Source: a virus. From it: DNA of 64,000 nucleotides. Positions within the stretch are counted from its first letter, which is position 1. Every line of letters begins with the position of its first letter. Positions 16,243-22,335 of this stretch are shown here, piece after piece. The notes beneath the pieces are model-generated. The model saw nothing but the letters and a program-made list of their open reading frames with translations. It made no database searches and was not told where the DNA came from. The stretch lies in IMG/VR virus record IMGVR_UViG_3300042462_000200, positions 1 through 64,000 of that record; one strand, written 5' to 3'. A program made the position numbers and the translations under genes.

Positions 16243-16414
16243 GAATAATCTCCAAGGCATCCGCTAATAATCTTAATAACGTAATGGCCATTACTAGTAC
16301 TATCCAGCTGGATGTACTGAGCCATATACTTGATAGTACAATAATTATATTGAGGAACATACTTGGTACCATATATAAAGAAAAGAATTTAAGACGCAAA
16401 TAGAGAGCATCCAT
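16232..16414 (-). CDS. Small two-segment membrane protein (60 aa), tentative
   Basis: The frame encodes two hydrophobic stretches (residues 8-28 and 36-54) with LYMVPSMFLNIIIVLSSIWL and IVLVMAITLLRLLADAL. It ends ten bases inside the terminase start, so it could be coupled to terminase. No good ribosome site precedes the start, and a second ORF (16345-16470) overlaps it in another frame. A membrane protein is plausible; a shadow of composition is not excluded. Confidence 0.4.
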   Translation of the reverse strand: MDALYLRLKFFSLYMVPSMFLNIIIVLSSIWLSTSSWIVLVMAITLLRLLADALEIIHGH

Positions 16415-16470
16415 TTAAGGGCACGATCAGTTACTTCAGGCACATAAAGAGAATAAGCAATAAAAGACAT
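16345..16470 (-). CDS. Short overlapping membrane ORF (41 aa), tentative
   Basis: The ORF lies just after the terminase small subunit and overlaps the 60-residue ORF in a different frame. It has one hydrophobic stretch near its C-terminus (MLSICVLNSFLYIWYQVC). No ribosome site is clear. Only one of this pair may be real, or the two may be nested lysis-type genes; listed so that the gap is accounted for. Confidence 0.3.
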   Translation of the reverse strand: MSFIAYSLYVPEVTDRALKWMLSICVLNSFLYIWYQVCSSI

Positions 16471-16480
16471 ATAGTACAAA

Positions 16481-16876
16481 CTAATCGCTATCAGTAGATA
16501 TGTCATGTGTCTCTCCTATGACGTATTGATCGCCTTCTTTGTTTAAATTAATAATTAATGGTACACGTTCTTGTGTTGTGTCATCATGTAGTTCAGGCAC
16601 TCTACCGTACCCGTATCGAAGGAGCTTTTCACCGATTGTAGTTAACTTATCGTAGAGATTCATATGAACCTGCTGGTCATATGTACGTACTTTGCCAGTA
16701 GATGTCAAAGGTACAATAATATTGGCTCTCCAATCATTATAGAATTCTATTTGTTGCTCTATCTCACGATATTTAGTAACTAATTCCACGATCGGATCGA
16801 ATCTCAACTCATTAAGTTTGTGTACAGCCGCATGACCTCCCTTCTTTATTTGATGGATTCTTGTCATTGCATTCAT
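16481..16876 (-). CDS. Probable terminase small subunit
   Basis: This 131-residue protein starts with an AGAGG ribosome site. It is mainly helical and charged: HQIKKGGHAAVHKLNELRFDPIVELV, then YREIEQQIEFYNDW, with a C-terminal acidic tail (GETHDISTDSD). The phrase beginning LNELRFDPI, a helix with E-x-x-I, is seen in small terminase-type proteins of T7-related and siphophages. It is placed directly upstream of terminase large subunit. It would recognise viral DNA for packaging. No strong motif proves it, so the call leans on position and general fold. Confidence 0.65.
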   Translation of the reverse strand: MNAMTRIHQIKKGGHAAVHKLNELRFDPIVELVTKYREIEQQIEFYNDWRANIIVPLTSTGKVRTYDQQVHMNLYDKLTTIGEKLLRYGYGRVPELHDDTTQERVPLIINLNKEGDQYVIGETHDISTDSD

Positions 16877-16940
16877 ACAAACCTCTAGTTTTTCAGTAAG
16901 ATAGCACTTTTCGTAGTACTATTCTTTATTTTTAAAATAA

Positions 16941-16956
16941 GGGTTAATTTAACGGG
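16941..16956 (-). promoter_or_regulatory. Five-copy motif GGGTTAATTTAACGGG, copy 1
   Basis: The 16-bp word (plus strand) lies 65 bases before the terminase small subunit start. Read on the minus strand it is CCCGTTAAATTAACCC, followed by an AT-rich stretch. Its core GTTAANTTAAC is a dyad. The location just upstream of a gene group suggests a promoter for the phage RNA polymerase or an operator; neither is proven. Confidence 0.6.
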
Positions 16957-16994
16957 TTCCATTAAAGGTACCTTTTAAGTATATTATTATAATA

Positions 16995-17037
16995 AGAATT
17001 ATAATTCAGGGGGGACGTAAAGGGTTAATTTAACGGG
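16995..17037 (-). promoter_or_regulatory. Five-copy motif, copy 2, with extended conserved leader
   Basis: GGGTTAATTTAACGGG at 17022-17037 is followed, in the direction of the genes, by a conserved block (plus strand AGAATTATAAT, then TCAGGGGGGACG, 16995-17017). The same block recurs with one mismatch at 40703-40725. The stop codon of the 17040-17267 gene adjoins the motif (CTAGACCCCGTT), exactly as at copy 4. The two copies at 16941 and 17022 stand 81 bases apart ahead of the terminase genes. Confidence 0.6.
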
Positions 17038-17039
17038 GT

Positions 17040-17267
17040 CTAGTCATCGTACGGAATCAATTCCCATTTATGATCCGTTCTAGCCTCAAACTCTTTACGC
17101 GCTTTGTATGCTTTATGTGGGCACTCAAAAGAGCCAATATATTTCTTTTCAATTCTAAACTTTTGTACTATTCTAGTATCTGCTATCCACTTGCATCTTT
17201 TAGTATGCCAAAAGACTCCCTTATAAGGAGACGTAATATCACCATCTTTACTGTGTTCTGAGACCAT
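17040..17267 (-). CDS. AP2/ERF-type DNA-binding domain protein (75 aa)
   Basis: Residues 13-62 match the AP2 fold: SPYKGVFWHTKRCKWIADTR for the first strands, then KKYIGSFECPHKAYKARKEF for the last strand and helix. In phages this domain is usually fused to HNH homing endonucleases or found alone near them. Here no nuclease is fused, but an HNH enzyme lies 1.5 kb downstream. It may bind DNA at a regulatory site or be a leftover of a homing element. It overlaps its upstream neighbour by 20 bases. Confidence 0.75.
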   Translation of the reverse strand: MVSEHSKDGDITSPYKGVFWHTKRCKWIADTRIVQKFRIEKKYIGSFECPHKAYKARKEFEARTDHKWELIPYDD

Positions 17268-17403
17268 TGTTAAAGAATTCTCCGTATAGCGATTCTACCC
17301 AGGCCAAATGAGCTTCATATTCATTATCAAACTTACCGATATAATAAGTTTTATTATGGTACCTTATTTGGGCTATCCAAATTTTGCGTGTTTTATGGCT
17401 CAT
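17248..17403 (-). CDS. Small AP2-like protein (51 aa)
   Basis: The ORF runs from ATG 17403 to TAA 17248. Residues 6-38 (KIWIAQIRYHNKTYYIGKFD, then EYEAHLAWVE) repeat the strand and helix pattern of the AP2 domain seen in the next gene, with the same WIA and YIG elements. It is a half-size relative of its neighbour, so the pair looks like a duplicated small DNA-binding module. The ATG has no strong ribosome site. A poly-A/T terminator precedes it. Confidence 0.6.
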   Translation of the reverse strand: MSHKTRKIWIAQIRYHNKTYYIGKFDNEYEAHLAWVESLYGEFFNNGLRTQ

Positions 17404-17420
17404 ATAATATCCTTAAAGCG

Positions 17421-17504
17421 AAAAAAAAAATAAGGGGGAATCCCTCCCTACCCTCCCAAATGAACACCCGAAGGCATCCAAATGAGAGAGTAGAGAGGAG
17501 TTAA
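17421..17504 (-). terminator. Rho-independent terminator
   Basis: On the minus strand a long imperfect stem closes on a TTCG loop (GATGCC-TTCG-GGTGTT, near 17470-17485), extended by pyrimidine/purine arms (CTCTCTACTCTCTC with GGGAGGGTAGGGAGGG). It ends in a run of ten T at 17421-17430. It directly follows the stop of the 17505-17870 gene. Confidence 0.85.
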
Positions 17505-17870
17505 TTAATTAGGAATTAGATTGCGCGAATCATCGCCTGATACGTCAGCATAGATATGACCTTCAATTGTAAAGCTTTCACAATGCGCATTATTTTTATT
17601 AATATTACGCACAGCTAAAATAGGGTATCTAACGTTACCTTCACAAATACTAACAATTGTATATTTAGTACCTATACCATCTTTAACGGTCTCACCTAAG
17701 CTAAACTTAGGGACTAGCCTTAATTCTCTAAGAGAGTACCATGCAGCAGAAGAAGATGAATCTTCTTCTTTAAACACACACAAATAAGTTGAAAAATCAG
17801 GCGTTTTGTCAATATACGCAATTACGCCTTTCTCATCTTCTTTATTTAAAATTACGTCGCCAACTCTCAT
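17505..17870 (-). CDS. Two-repeat small beta protein (121 aa), repeat-family member
   Basis: Two repeats of about 55 residues are visible. Each opens with a G-x-x-x-x-x-x-x-x-x-G turn and a hydrophobic strand (KGVIAYIDKTP, TKYTIVSICEG), then a strand of the type YxxVF or YPILAV, and a short W/F-containing segment. The same module builds the genes at 17867, 19660 and 20522. The fold is probably SH3- or tudor-like. Function is unknown. It overlaps the upstream gene by four bases. Confidence 0.7.
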   Translation of the reverse strand: MRVGDVILNKEDEKGVIAYIDKTPDFSTYLCVFKEEDSSSSAAWYSLRELRLVPKFSLGETVKDGIGTKYTIVSICEGNVRYPILAVRNINKNNAHCESFTIEGHIYADVSGDDSRNLIPN

Positions 17871-18241
17871 AGTACTTCCTCAATTAAATCAAAAGATGCA
17901 AAACTACAATCGTGATGATAATGGCCTGTAATACTGTACCAACTGGCACATTCTTTTTTATCCTCTCTAAACACACCTAAACAAGGCATCTGGTCATTCT
18001 CATCAGAAGCAATATAAACAATTCTAACAATTCTGCCTGCACGATCTTTATAGAGATGATTAGGTTCTAATCTTACTGGCATTAAGATATCAGCACCTGC
18101 AACACTCTTACCATTGAGTCGATACCAATGTAGGTCTCCATTAAATAGGTTAACACCTACCAGTCTATCATCCTGTTCATGCACAGTTTTAATACGATGA
18201 TTGTTAGAATCATAATAAACTTTATCTAATTGTAGCATCAT
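17867..18241 (-). CDS. Two-repeat small beta protein (124 aa), repeat-family member
   Basis: The first repeat starts LDKVYYDSNNHRIKTVHEQ and the second LEPNHLYKDRAGRIVRIVYIA, each followed by a G-x-F strand and a WYxxxG ending (HWYRLNGK, SWYSITGHY). That ending is shared with the 17505 and 19660 genes. It overlaps both neighbours by four bases and is therefore co-translated with its paralogue. No catalytic signature is present. Confidence 0.7.
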   Translation of the reverse strand: MMLQLDKVYYDSNNHRIKTVHEQDDRLVGVNLFNGDLHWYRLNGKSVAGADILMPVRLEPNHLYKDRAGRIVRIVYIASDENDQMPCLGVFREDKKECASWYSITGHYHHDCSFASFDLIEEVL

Positions 18242-18432
18242 CTTAGTCCCATTGCAATTTCAATTTTAGCTAGATCTTCATCATTTAACAAATAGGTTGA
18301 CCAAGCATTAACCTCATCATATGAAATCCTTACAGAGAAATTCTTTCCACATTTTGAAATACATACTTCTGATATTCTATCAAGGTTAATCAATACATTA
18401 GTCCCTTGATCTGTGACTTTTATAAAGTTCAT
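18238..18432 (-). CDS. Small hypothetical protein (64 aa)
   Basis: The start is placed at ATG 18432 (MNFIKVTDQG), with a GGGGAG site; a longer frame would overlap the HIRAN gene. The sequence is beta-rich at first (VLINLDRISEVCISKCGKNF) and then helical (LNDEDLAKIEIAMGL). It resembles small PH-like proteins that open with a residue-rich strand and a variable loop, but no family is certain. Confidence 0.6.
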   Translation of the reverse strand: MNFIKVTDQGTNVLINLDRISEVCISKCGKNFSVRISYDEVNAWSTYLLNDEDLAKIEIAMGLR

Positions 18433-18433
18433 T

Positions 18434-18745
18434 TTATTTTCTCCCCGCATCAATAATTTCCATATAAGGATTGTATTCACTCTCTGCAATAATCTCAAAC
18501 TTACGATTATCTAGAAATTTAATTGTGGCAAATGTATTACTAAATACCTTGGACATACCTTTCGGCAAATATCCAATAAACACAAATTTATCTACTTCAT
18601 GATCCAATGCTAATACCTTAACAGCATTTGGATCAAACTCATTCTTAGGCTCTCTTTGGAGTAATCCTAAATTACCAGCTTGTATTCTATAATAAAACTG
18701 TTGAACACCTTCTGGCCTAAATGTGATACCTACTACCGAGTACAT
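18434..18745 (-). CDS. Stand-alone HIRAN-domain protein
   Basis: The 103 residues form one HIRAN domain: VVGITFR at residues 4-10, then LQREPKNEFDPNAVKVLAL with the conserved E-P-x-N-x-x-D-x-x-A-V signature, and FIGYLPKG at about 57-64. HIRAN domains in HLTF/Rad5 and in bacterial proteins bind free 3' DNA ends or damaged DNA. Here it stands alone, close to the repair genes (ligase, polynucleotide kinase). The start has a GGGA site. The family call is strong; the target is inferred. Confidence 0.85.
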   Translation of the reverse strand: MYSVVGITFRPEGVQQFYYRIQAGNLGLLQREPKNEFDPNAVKVLALDHEVDKFVFIGYLPKGMSKVFSNTFATIKFLDNRKFEIIAESEYNPYMEIIDAGRK

Positions 18746-18930
18746 AATAATTTCCCAAATCTATGTGTTGTTGCAAGTCCACCGAGAATATCATGTCGCT
18801 TCTCAGTAATTAATTGTACTTTACACTTACCTTTGCCTATCCACTTGACATCAGCATGTGCTGTTGTAATACATAAAATAAATAGTAATAGTAGTTTGAT
18901 AATATTCTCCGTTAAAAACCCCTCAACCAT
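18733..18930 (-). CDS. Small exported protein with signal peptide; start uncertain
   Basis: The frame encodes a signal peptide (IIKLLLLFILCITTAHA, cleaved before DVKW) and a short basic mature part of about 37 residues with one Cys pair. The ATG at 18930 lies inside the terminator hairpin and has no ribosome site. A GGAG stands in front of an ATT codon at 18903, which could be the true start. It overlaps the HIRAN start. Export to the periplasm is likely; the role is unknown. Confidence 0.55.
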   Translation of the reverse strand: MVEGFLTENIIKLLLLFILCITTAHADVKWIGKGKCKVQLITEKRHDILGGLATTHRFGKLLCTR

Positions 18931-18944
18931 AAAGGTCAAGGGGT
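18912..18944 (-). terminator. Rho-independent terminator
   Basis: On the minus strand CCCCTTGACC, loop TTTAT, GGTTGAGGGG is followed by TTTTT. It lies directly after the stop of the 18957-19532 gene and overlaps the start region of the small exported protein. Confidence 0.88.
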
Positions 18945-18956
18945 CTTATTAATTTA

Positions 18957-19532
18957 TTATTGTGCAGCGCGTTTTGCTAATAATGCTTCTACAGCATCTG
19001 GGCCTTCTGCAGTTGCAGCTTCCATTTCAGCTTTTTCAGCACGCCATTTAGCTAAACCAGCAACAGCTTTTTCTGATACTTCACGTTTCTCAACGCCAGC
19101 TTTATAGCCTTCTAATACTGCTTTTTGGTTTTCTACTACCCAACCAGCTAATTCAGCATTTTCAGAAGCTTTAAAGATAATGCTAGTAGCTTCAGTAGTC
19201 TTTTCTTCTGGTGACATACGTTTAACGGTAGGCCATCTGAATGATTCACGAACAGCTTCTAAGTTATCGAACAAGAAGCCTGATGTTAACTCAGCCAATG
19301 CCTTATCTAATTTAGCATAGTCAGATTTAGTTACACGTCTAATTGTACCGGTTTCGAATGCGGCTTCAACCACTTCCTGATTTTCAACTAACCAACCGGA
19401 TAACTCTTGATTGTTATTTGTTAAGTCTAGGAATGCTTTCAAGATCAAAGGACGACGAATGAACGCTTGTGCTTCTGCTTTACTTGCAAAGATTTTTCCA
19501 TCAATAACGAAAGCTTGTTGAATTTGTGACAT
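18957..19532 (-). CDS. Hypothetical protein with internal duplication (191 aa)
   Basis: It has the strong leader GGAGTATTATC used by several likely highly expressed genes here, a motif copy 60 bases upstream and its own terminator, so it is a single-gene unit. Two segments repeat: ELSGWLVENQEVVEAAFETG with RRVTK (residues 43-70) and ELAGWVVENQKAVLEGYKAG with KREVSE (125-152). The pattern W-V-x-E-N-Q-x-x-x-x-x-x-x-x-G also occurs in other phage proteins of unknown role. It is helical, soluble and abundant-looking in codon choice. Function is unknown. Confidence 0.75.
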   Translation of the reverse strand: MSQIQQAFVIDGKIFASKAEAQAFIRRPLILKAFLDLTNNNQELSGWLVENQEVVEAAFETGTIRRVTKSDYAKLDKALAELTSGFLFDNLEAVRESFRWPTVKRMSPEEKTTEATSIIFKASENAELAGWVVENQKAVLEGYKAGVEKREVSEKAVAGLAKWRAEKAEMEAATAEGPDAVEALLAKRAAQ

Positions 19533-19594
19533 GATAATACTCCAATAATAAAATAATTAAATATGTGTGTTTTCTATCTTCGTTTTTGAAAATA

Positions 19595-19610
19595 GGGTTA
19601 ATTTAACGGG
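19595..19610 (-). promoter_or_regulatory. Five-copy motif, copy 3
   Basis: GGGTTAATTTAACGGG lies 63 bases before the start of the 191-residue gene, with a GC-rich island immediately on its upstream side. Confidence 0.6.
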
Positions 19611-19639
19611 GTTGGACACACGCGTTAAAACCAACACCC

Positions 19640-19790
19640 GTCAAAGGGTACAAAATTTGCTACAGAGTGACGCGCTCTGCGCCGACTGCCGCAGGGTCTG
19701 GCTGGTGTAATGCCCTGCCCACGGTTGCCACGCCTGCCCCTGCCTGCGCGGGAAATTCGATGCCTGCCGTCCAGTTTTGAAGCGGTGTGA
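19640..19790. other. GC-rich island B
   Basis: About 150 bases, rich in CTGCC, GCCTGCC and TGCCC words, interrupt AT-rich surroundings. It forms the last 40-45 codons of the 19660-20331 gene. It is close in composition to island A at 40765-40995, which also stands on the upstream side of a copy of the five-copy motif. Origin and role are unknown. Confidence 0.6.
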
Positions 19791-20331
19791 AATCGATGTC
19801 TAGGCACGACTGTTCATTTCCGACTTGATAAAAGCCGCCTTCAACACTCCATGTAGATGACTTCCATTCACCATCTGAAAGGTATGCGCCATGTATTTCA
19901 TTAGGGTACCTTTCGTATATCTTAATAGGAGTACCATTACGTGCACGCAAATGATCAGTAGATACTTTTACAAGATCTAAATTACCCTCACAGCATATAT
20001 CATAAATCCCCTCTTCTGTCCAGCAACGTAAATCCCAAGTATCATTTCTTTGGGAAAGGCCGACAATCGGGTAATCCCTACTAGGAGCCCTAGCAATAAT
20101 TACTACTTTAGTTCCGCCTTTTGTTAAATAAGTTGCATTCAAATCAAACATATAAATCTCCTCAACTAAGTCGTTAACATGATTAGGGTGGTTTCTCAGG
20201 TATATACCTTCAGGTGTATATGAGCAGTCTTGGCTATCAATAAAAGGATATATCTCTCCCCCAAGCTCTTCTACAATCTCAATTATAGAGCCTTTACGAT
20301 TTTTGTATTTACCGCCTACTTTTAATTTCAT
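19660..20331 (-). CDS. Three-repeat small beta protein with foreign-looking C-terminus (223 aa)
   Basis: Three repeats of about 50-60 residues share KGxxxxI-strand, YPIVGL or YPFIDS or HGAYL strand, and a W/YTxEGIY ending: YTPEGIY, WTEEGIY, WSVEGGFY. After about residue 180 the sequence turns into an Ala/Gly/Val-rich tail (EFPAQAGAGVATVG and onward) coded by GC-rich DNA. The tail does not fit the repeat pattern and looks added. The gene overlaps its upstream neighbour by four bases. Confidence 0.65.
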   Translation of the reverse strand: MKLKVGGKYKNRKGSIIEIVEELGGEIYPFIDSQDCSYTPEGIYLRNHPNHVNDLVEEIYMFDLNATYLTKGGTKVVIIARAPSRDYPIVGLSQRNDTWDLRCWTEEGIYDICCEGNLDLVKVSTDHLRARNGTPIKIYERYPNEIHGAYLSDGEWKSSTWSVEGGFYQVGNEQSCLDIDFTPLQNWTAGIEFPAQAGAGVATVGRALHQPDPAAVGAERVTL

Positions 20332-20525
20332 TTTCTTACCACCCCTTGCGCTGGATCAGATAACTCTACTAATTCGTAGATGTGCTTTCCATCGATGATT
20401 ACACCACCGATGTTTGTTTGGTGTACTAAGCGATAGCCATCATAGCTAAAGCTAGTAACAATCATTGATATTGCAACAGCTATCATAACCCCTATTGCAA
20501 ATGCCATTACTTCTCTGTTTGTCAT
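20328..20525 (-). CDS. Small membrane protein (65 aa)
   Basis: Residues 6-26 form one hydrophobic helix (VMAFAIGVMIAVAISMIVTS), followed by a short soluble part with a YDGYRLVHQT and an IDGKHIYELVELSDP stretch. It overlaps both neighbours by four bases. Such N-in single-span proteins are common in early regions of phages; the role is unknown. Confidence 0.7.
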   Translation of the reverse strand: MTNREVMAFAIGVMIAVAISMIVTSFSYDGYRLVHQTNIGGVIIDGKHIYELVELSDPAQGVVRK

Positions 20526-20734
20526 ACCCGCTCCACTAAGTCTAAATCATTGTCAACTACTTCTTCATCGCAAACACCGTTAAGTCTCCAACGCTCATCA
20601 ATCCACTCTTGGTAGTCTGTATCAAAGTACCTACCTAACACTGGATAATCAGTCTTAACTGATGTGATGATTTGATTTATTTCAACTTTGAAGCCACATC
20701 GCGTTTTGTACTTCTTTTGTATTTCGATTTTCAT
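20522..20734 (-). CDS. One-repeat small beta protein (70 aa), repeat-family member
   Basis: A single repeat: KKYKTRCGFKVEINQII, TDYPVLGRYFD, then WIDERWRLNG and a closing DNDLDLVERV. YPVLG and the final D-L-V match the three-repeat protein and the two-repeat pair. It overlaps the next gene by four bases. Confidence 0.7.
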   Translation of the reverse strand: MKIEIQKKYKTRCGFKVEINQIITSVKTDYPVLGRYFDTDYQEWIDERWRLNGVCDEEVVDNDLDLVERV

Positions 20735-20737
20735 AAC

Positions 20738-20893
20738 CTACCCCGGTGGATTACATTGATAGCATTGACATCTCTTATCATAGCTGTGTGGCCCTGTGAT
20801 ACAATCACCATCCTCTTCCCAATTCTGTTCTTCTGGTTCGGGTGAATAGTCTAGTTCTTGAGCTTCAGTTAGTCTGCCTCTATAAAATGTCAT
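20738..20893 (-). CDS. Small Cys-containing acidic protein (51 aa)
   Basis: ATG 20893 to TAG 20738. The N-terminal half is acidic (LTEAQELDYSPEPEEQ) and the end has four Cys, with a CQCYQC pattern that could bind a metal. It lies ten bases after the stop of the 20904-21194 gene and three bases before the next start. Confidence 0.55.
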   Translation of the reverse strand: MTFYRGRLTEAQELDYSPEPEEQNWEEDGDCITGPHSYDKRCQCYQCNPPG

Positions 20894-20903
20894 ATCTTAT
20901 CTC

Positions 20904-21194
20904 TCAGTAAATTTCTGTGTTAAGAAGATTTGTTAAGTGATCACTTTCTACGGCACCGTGCAGGGTGCCATAAGATGGAAAGTAGCCTGTCAGGCTACAA
21001 GTCCCTCCACCTTCAAAGTAGATGCTTTCATTAGAGAAATTGAAGCCAATTATCGTCTTCGGCCCTCTTCTCGCGGTTCCCCATGTCTGGCCTATTGCGA
21101 ATTCAGTCCCGTTTACACGAATGCGTTTCTTTGACTTATGAATCTCCAATTCACCACCAAGACGATGGTAACGTTGCCACTCTTGATCACTCAT
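20904..21194 (-). CDS. Hypothetical beta-rich protein (96 aa)
   Basis: After a short helix (DQEWQRYHRLGGELE) the protein has a repeat-like part: RIRVNGTEFAIGQTWGTARR, then KTIIGFNF and a G-rich stretch with GYFPSYGT. It may be a distant member of the local repeat family. It overlaps the upstream small gene by eight bases. Confidence 0.6.
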   Translation of the reverse strand: MSDQEWQRYHRLGGELEIHKSKKRIRVNGTEFAIGQTWGTARRGPKTIIGFNFSNESIYFEGGGTCSLTGYFPSYGTLHGAVESDHLTNLLNTEIY

Positions 21195-21339
21195 GTCTCA
21201 TCTCTCCACTCTGGTCTTTCAAATCAGCAACTGCATGTTCTAATTGTCTGATGTACACGTACACATCGTACGGTACTTTGAAATGCGCAAGTTTACGCGT
21301 CTTTAAATCGGGGATTGCTACATAGTATGAACCTGTCAC
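21187..21339 (-). CDS. Small protein with GTG start (50 aa)
   Basis: A very strong ribosome site (GAGGAGG, spaced four bases) precedes GTG at 21339; the only alternative ATG in frame would remove most of the protein. The product has a basic N-terminal strand region and a short helix at the end (YIRQLEHAVADLKDQ). The upstream gene's stop overlaps its start by four bases. Confidence 0.6.
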   Translation of the reverse strand: MTGSYYVAIPDLKTRKLAHFKVPYDVYVYIRQLEHAVADLKDQSGEMRHE

Positions 21340-21512
21340 ATGTCCTCCTCGTCATCCCATTCATCTTCATCATCGTCAATCCAATCTTCATCATCATCGA
21401 ATCTTAATGGTACATAATTTTCCTGTTCGTCTAGTAAGCCTTCCCATTCTTCTAGCCAGGCTTCATAATGTTCTTGTTCTTTATCTCTTTTTTCTTGTTC
21501 AGTTAGTTTCAT
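21336..21512 (-). CDS. Strongly acidic small protein (58 aa), possible DNA mimic
   Basis: By direct count 28 of 58 residues are Asp or Glu against 5 Lys/Arg. The C-terminal 20 residues are almost all acidic with Trp (DWIDDDEDEWDDEED). The start overlaps the upstream stop as ATGA, and the stop overlaps the following GTG, so it is a coupled real gene. Acidic proteins of this size in phages may mimic DNA to block host nucleases or transcription factors; that is inference from charge alone. Confidence 0.65.
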   Translation of the reverse strand: MKLTEQEKRDKEQEHYEAWLEEWEGLLDEQENYVPLRFDDDEDWIDDDEDEWDDEEDM

Positions 21513-21706
21513 TTTAATGCCCCTCCTACTAAGGCCTTTTTACGAAGTTCAACATAACGTTGTCTTTGGTGTTTAAGCTCTGCATTAAGCTCTTTAATTG
21601 CATACCTAGCATCAAGTATCTCTAGAGCTGCATGCCCTAATATATTGTCTAAGTCAGCAGGCTGGTCAAAGCCTAATAAGTCTACTAATTCATCAAAATT
21701 ACTCAT
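21509..21706 (-). CDS. Small helical protein (65 aa)
   Basis: The protein is acidic at first (NFDELVDLLGFDQPADLDNI) and then a basic coiled coil (YAIKELNAELKHQRQRYVELRKK). It overlaps its neighbours by four bases on each side. It could be a partner of the kinase encoded upstream, but nothing proves that. Confidence 0.65.
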   Translation of the reverse strand: MSNFDELVDLLGFDQPADLDNILGHAALEILDARYAIKELNAELKHQRQRYVELRKKALVGGALK

Positions 21707-22335
21707 GGTCTCACATCCATTAGTGCTAGTTCTCTAATATCATCTCTTAGGTCTTGTACTACATTTTCAGCTAAGACATGCCCAATATAAACACCGTTTA
21801 CAGATACCTCATCAATATCTCCTGTCATACAGTCTAAAATTACATCAAAAGGTACACCGTTGTAATCAAGCCGTATAGGTGCGCCTCTGAATGCGTTATA
21901 AGCTGTGTACTGATTTTGTAATAAATGTTCAGGTACAACATCACGTCTATTTACATTTCTGTACTTAGCATCTTCTAGCGTTGTTGGAAAGAATTTAAAC
22001 TCAACGCTATAGTCTGCTCTGATCAACCGTTGCATTAAAGGCTGCAGTTTGTTATAGTTAAGGTTTGTATCTGCAAAGATTATATTACTACCCTCATATA
22101 ATGCAGCTTCAATAAGCTCTTCTCTACGTCGATTGCATGTGTTCTCCATTGTTTCGAAATCCCAATGCTCCCACATATTATCCTCTGCAGGGTCGTATTC
22201 CTTAACATTGAGGATGAGATGCGTACGTCTAATAACATCTCTATCGATTACACGCCACGCGTCTTGATGAGACCATGCCCAAGTTGACTTGCCTGAACCA
22301 CTAATACCTACTGTAAATATTGCTTGTTTACTCAT
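21703..22335 (-). CDS. Polynucleotide 5'-kinase (T4 Pnk kinase-domain type)
   Basis: The P-loop GISGSGKST is at residues 9-17, followed by a W-x-x-x-x-x-x-x-W-R-V-I-x-R-D pattern (DRDVIRRTH) that matches the T4 Pnk acceptor Asp/Arg region. FADTNLN corresponds to T4 SDTNLN, and KYRNVNRRDVVPEHLL to the lid with two Arg. The T4 phosphatase domain is absent or reduced to a remnant (PFDVILDCMTGDI). With the ligase one gene away, it should prepare nicked or broken ends for sealing. Confidence 0.85.
   Translation of the reverse strand: MSKQAIFTVGISGSGKSTWAWSHQDAWRVIDRDVIRRTHLILNVKEYDPAEDNMWEHWDFETMENTCNRRREELIEAALYEGSNIIFADTNLNYNKLQPLMQRLIRADYSVEFKFFPTTLEDAKYRNVNRRDVVPEHLLQNQYTAYNAFRGAPIRLDYNGVPFDVILDCMTGDIDEVSVNGVYIGHVLAENVVQDLRDDIRELALMDVRP

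Noticed and set aside
16941-17037. Calling the motif a true T3 promoter
   Set aside because: Only the AATTAACCCT part matches; the melting region and GGG start of T3 promoters are not conserved among the five copies.
19625-19807. Arg/Gly-rich minus-strand ORF of 60 codons in GC-rich island B
   Set aside because: It overlaps the three-repeat gene in another frame and is an effect of local GC richness.
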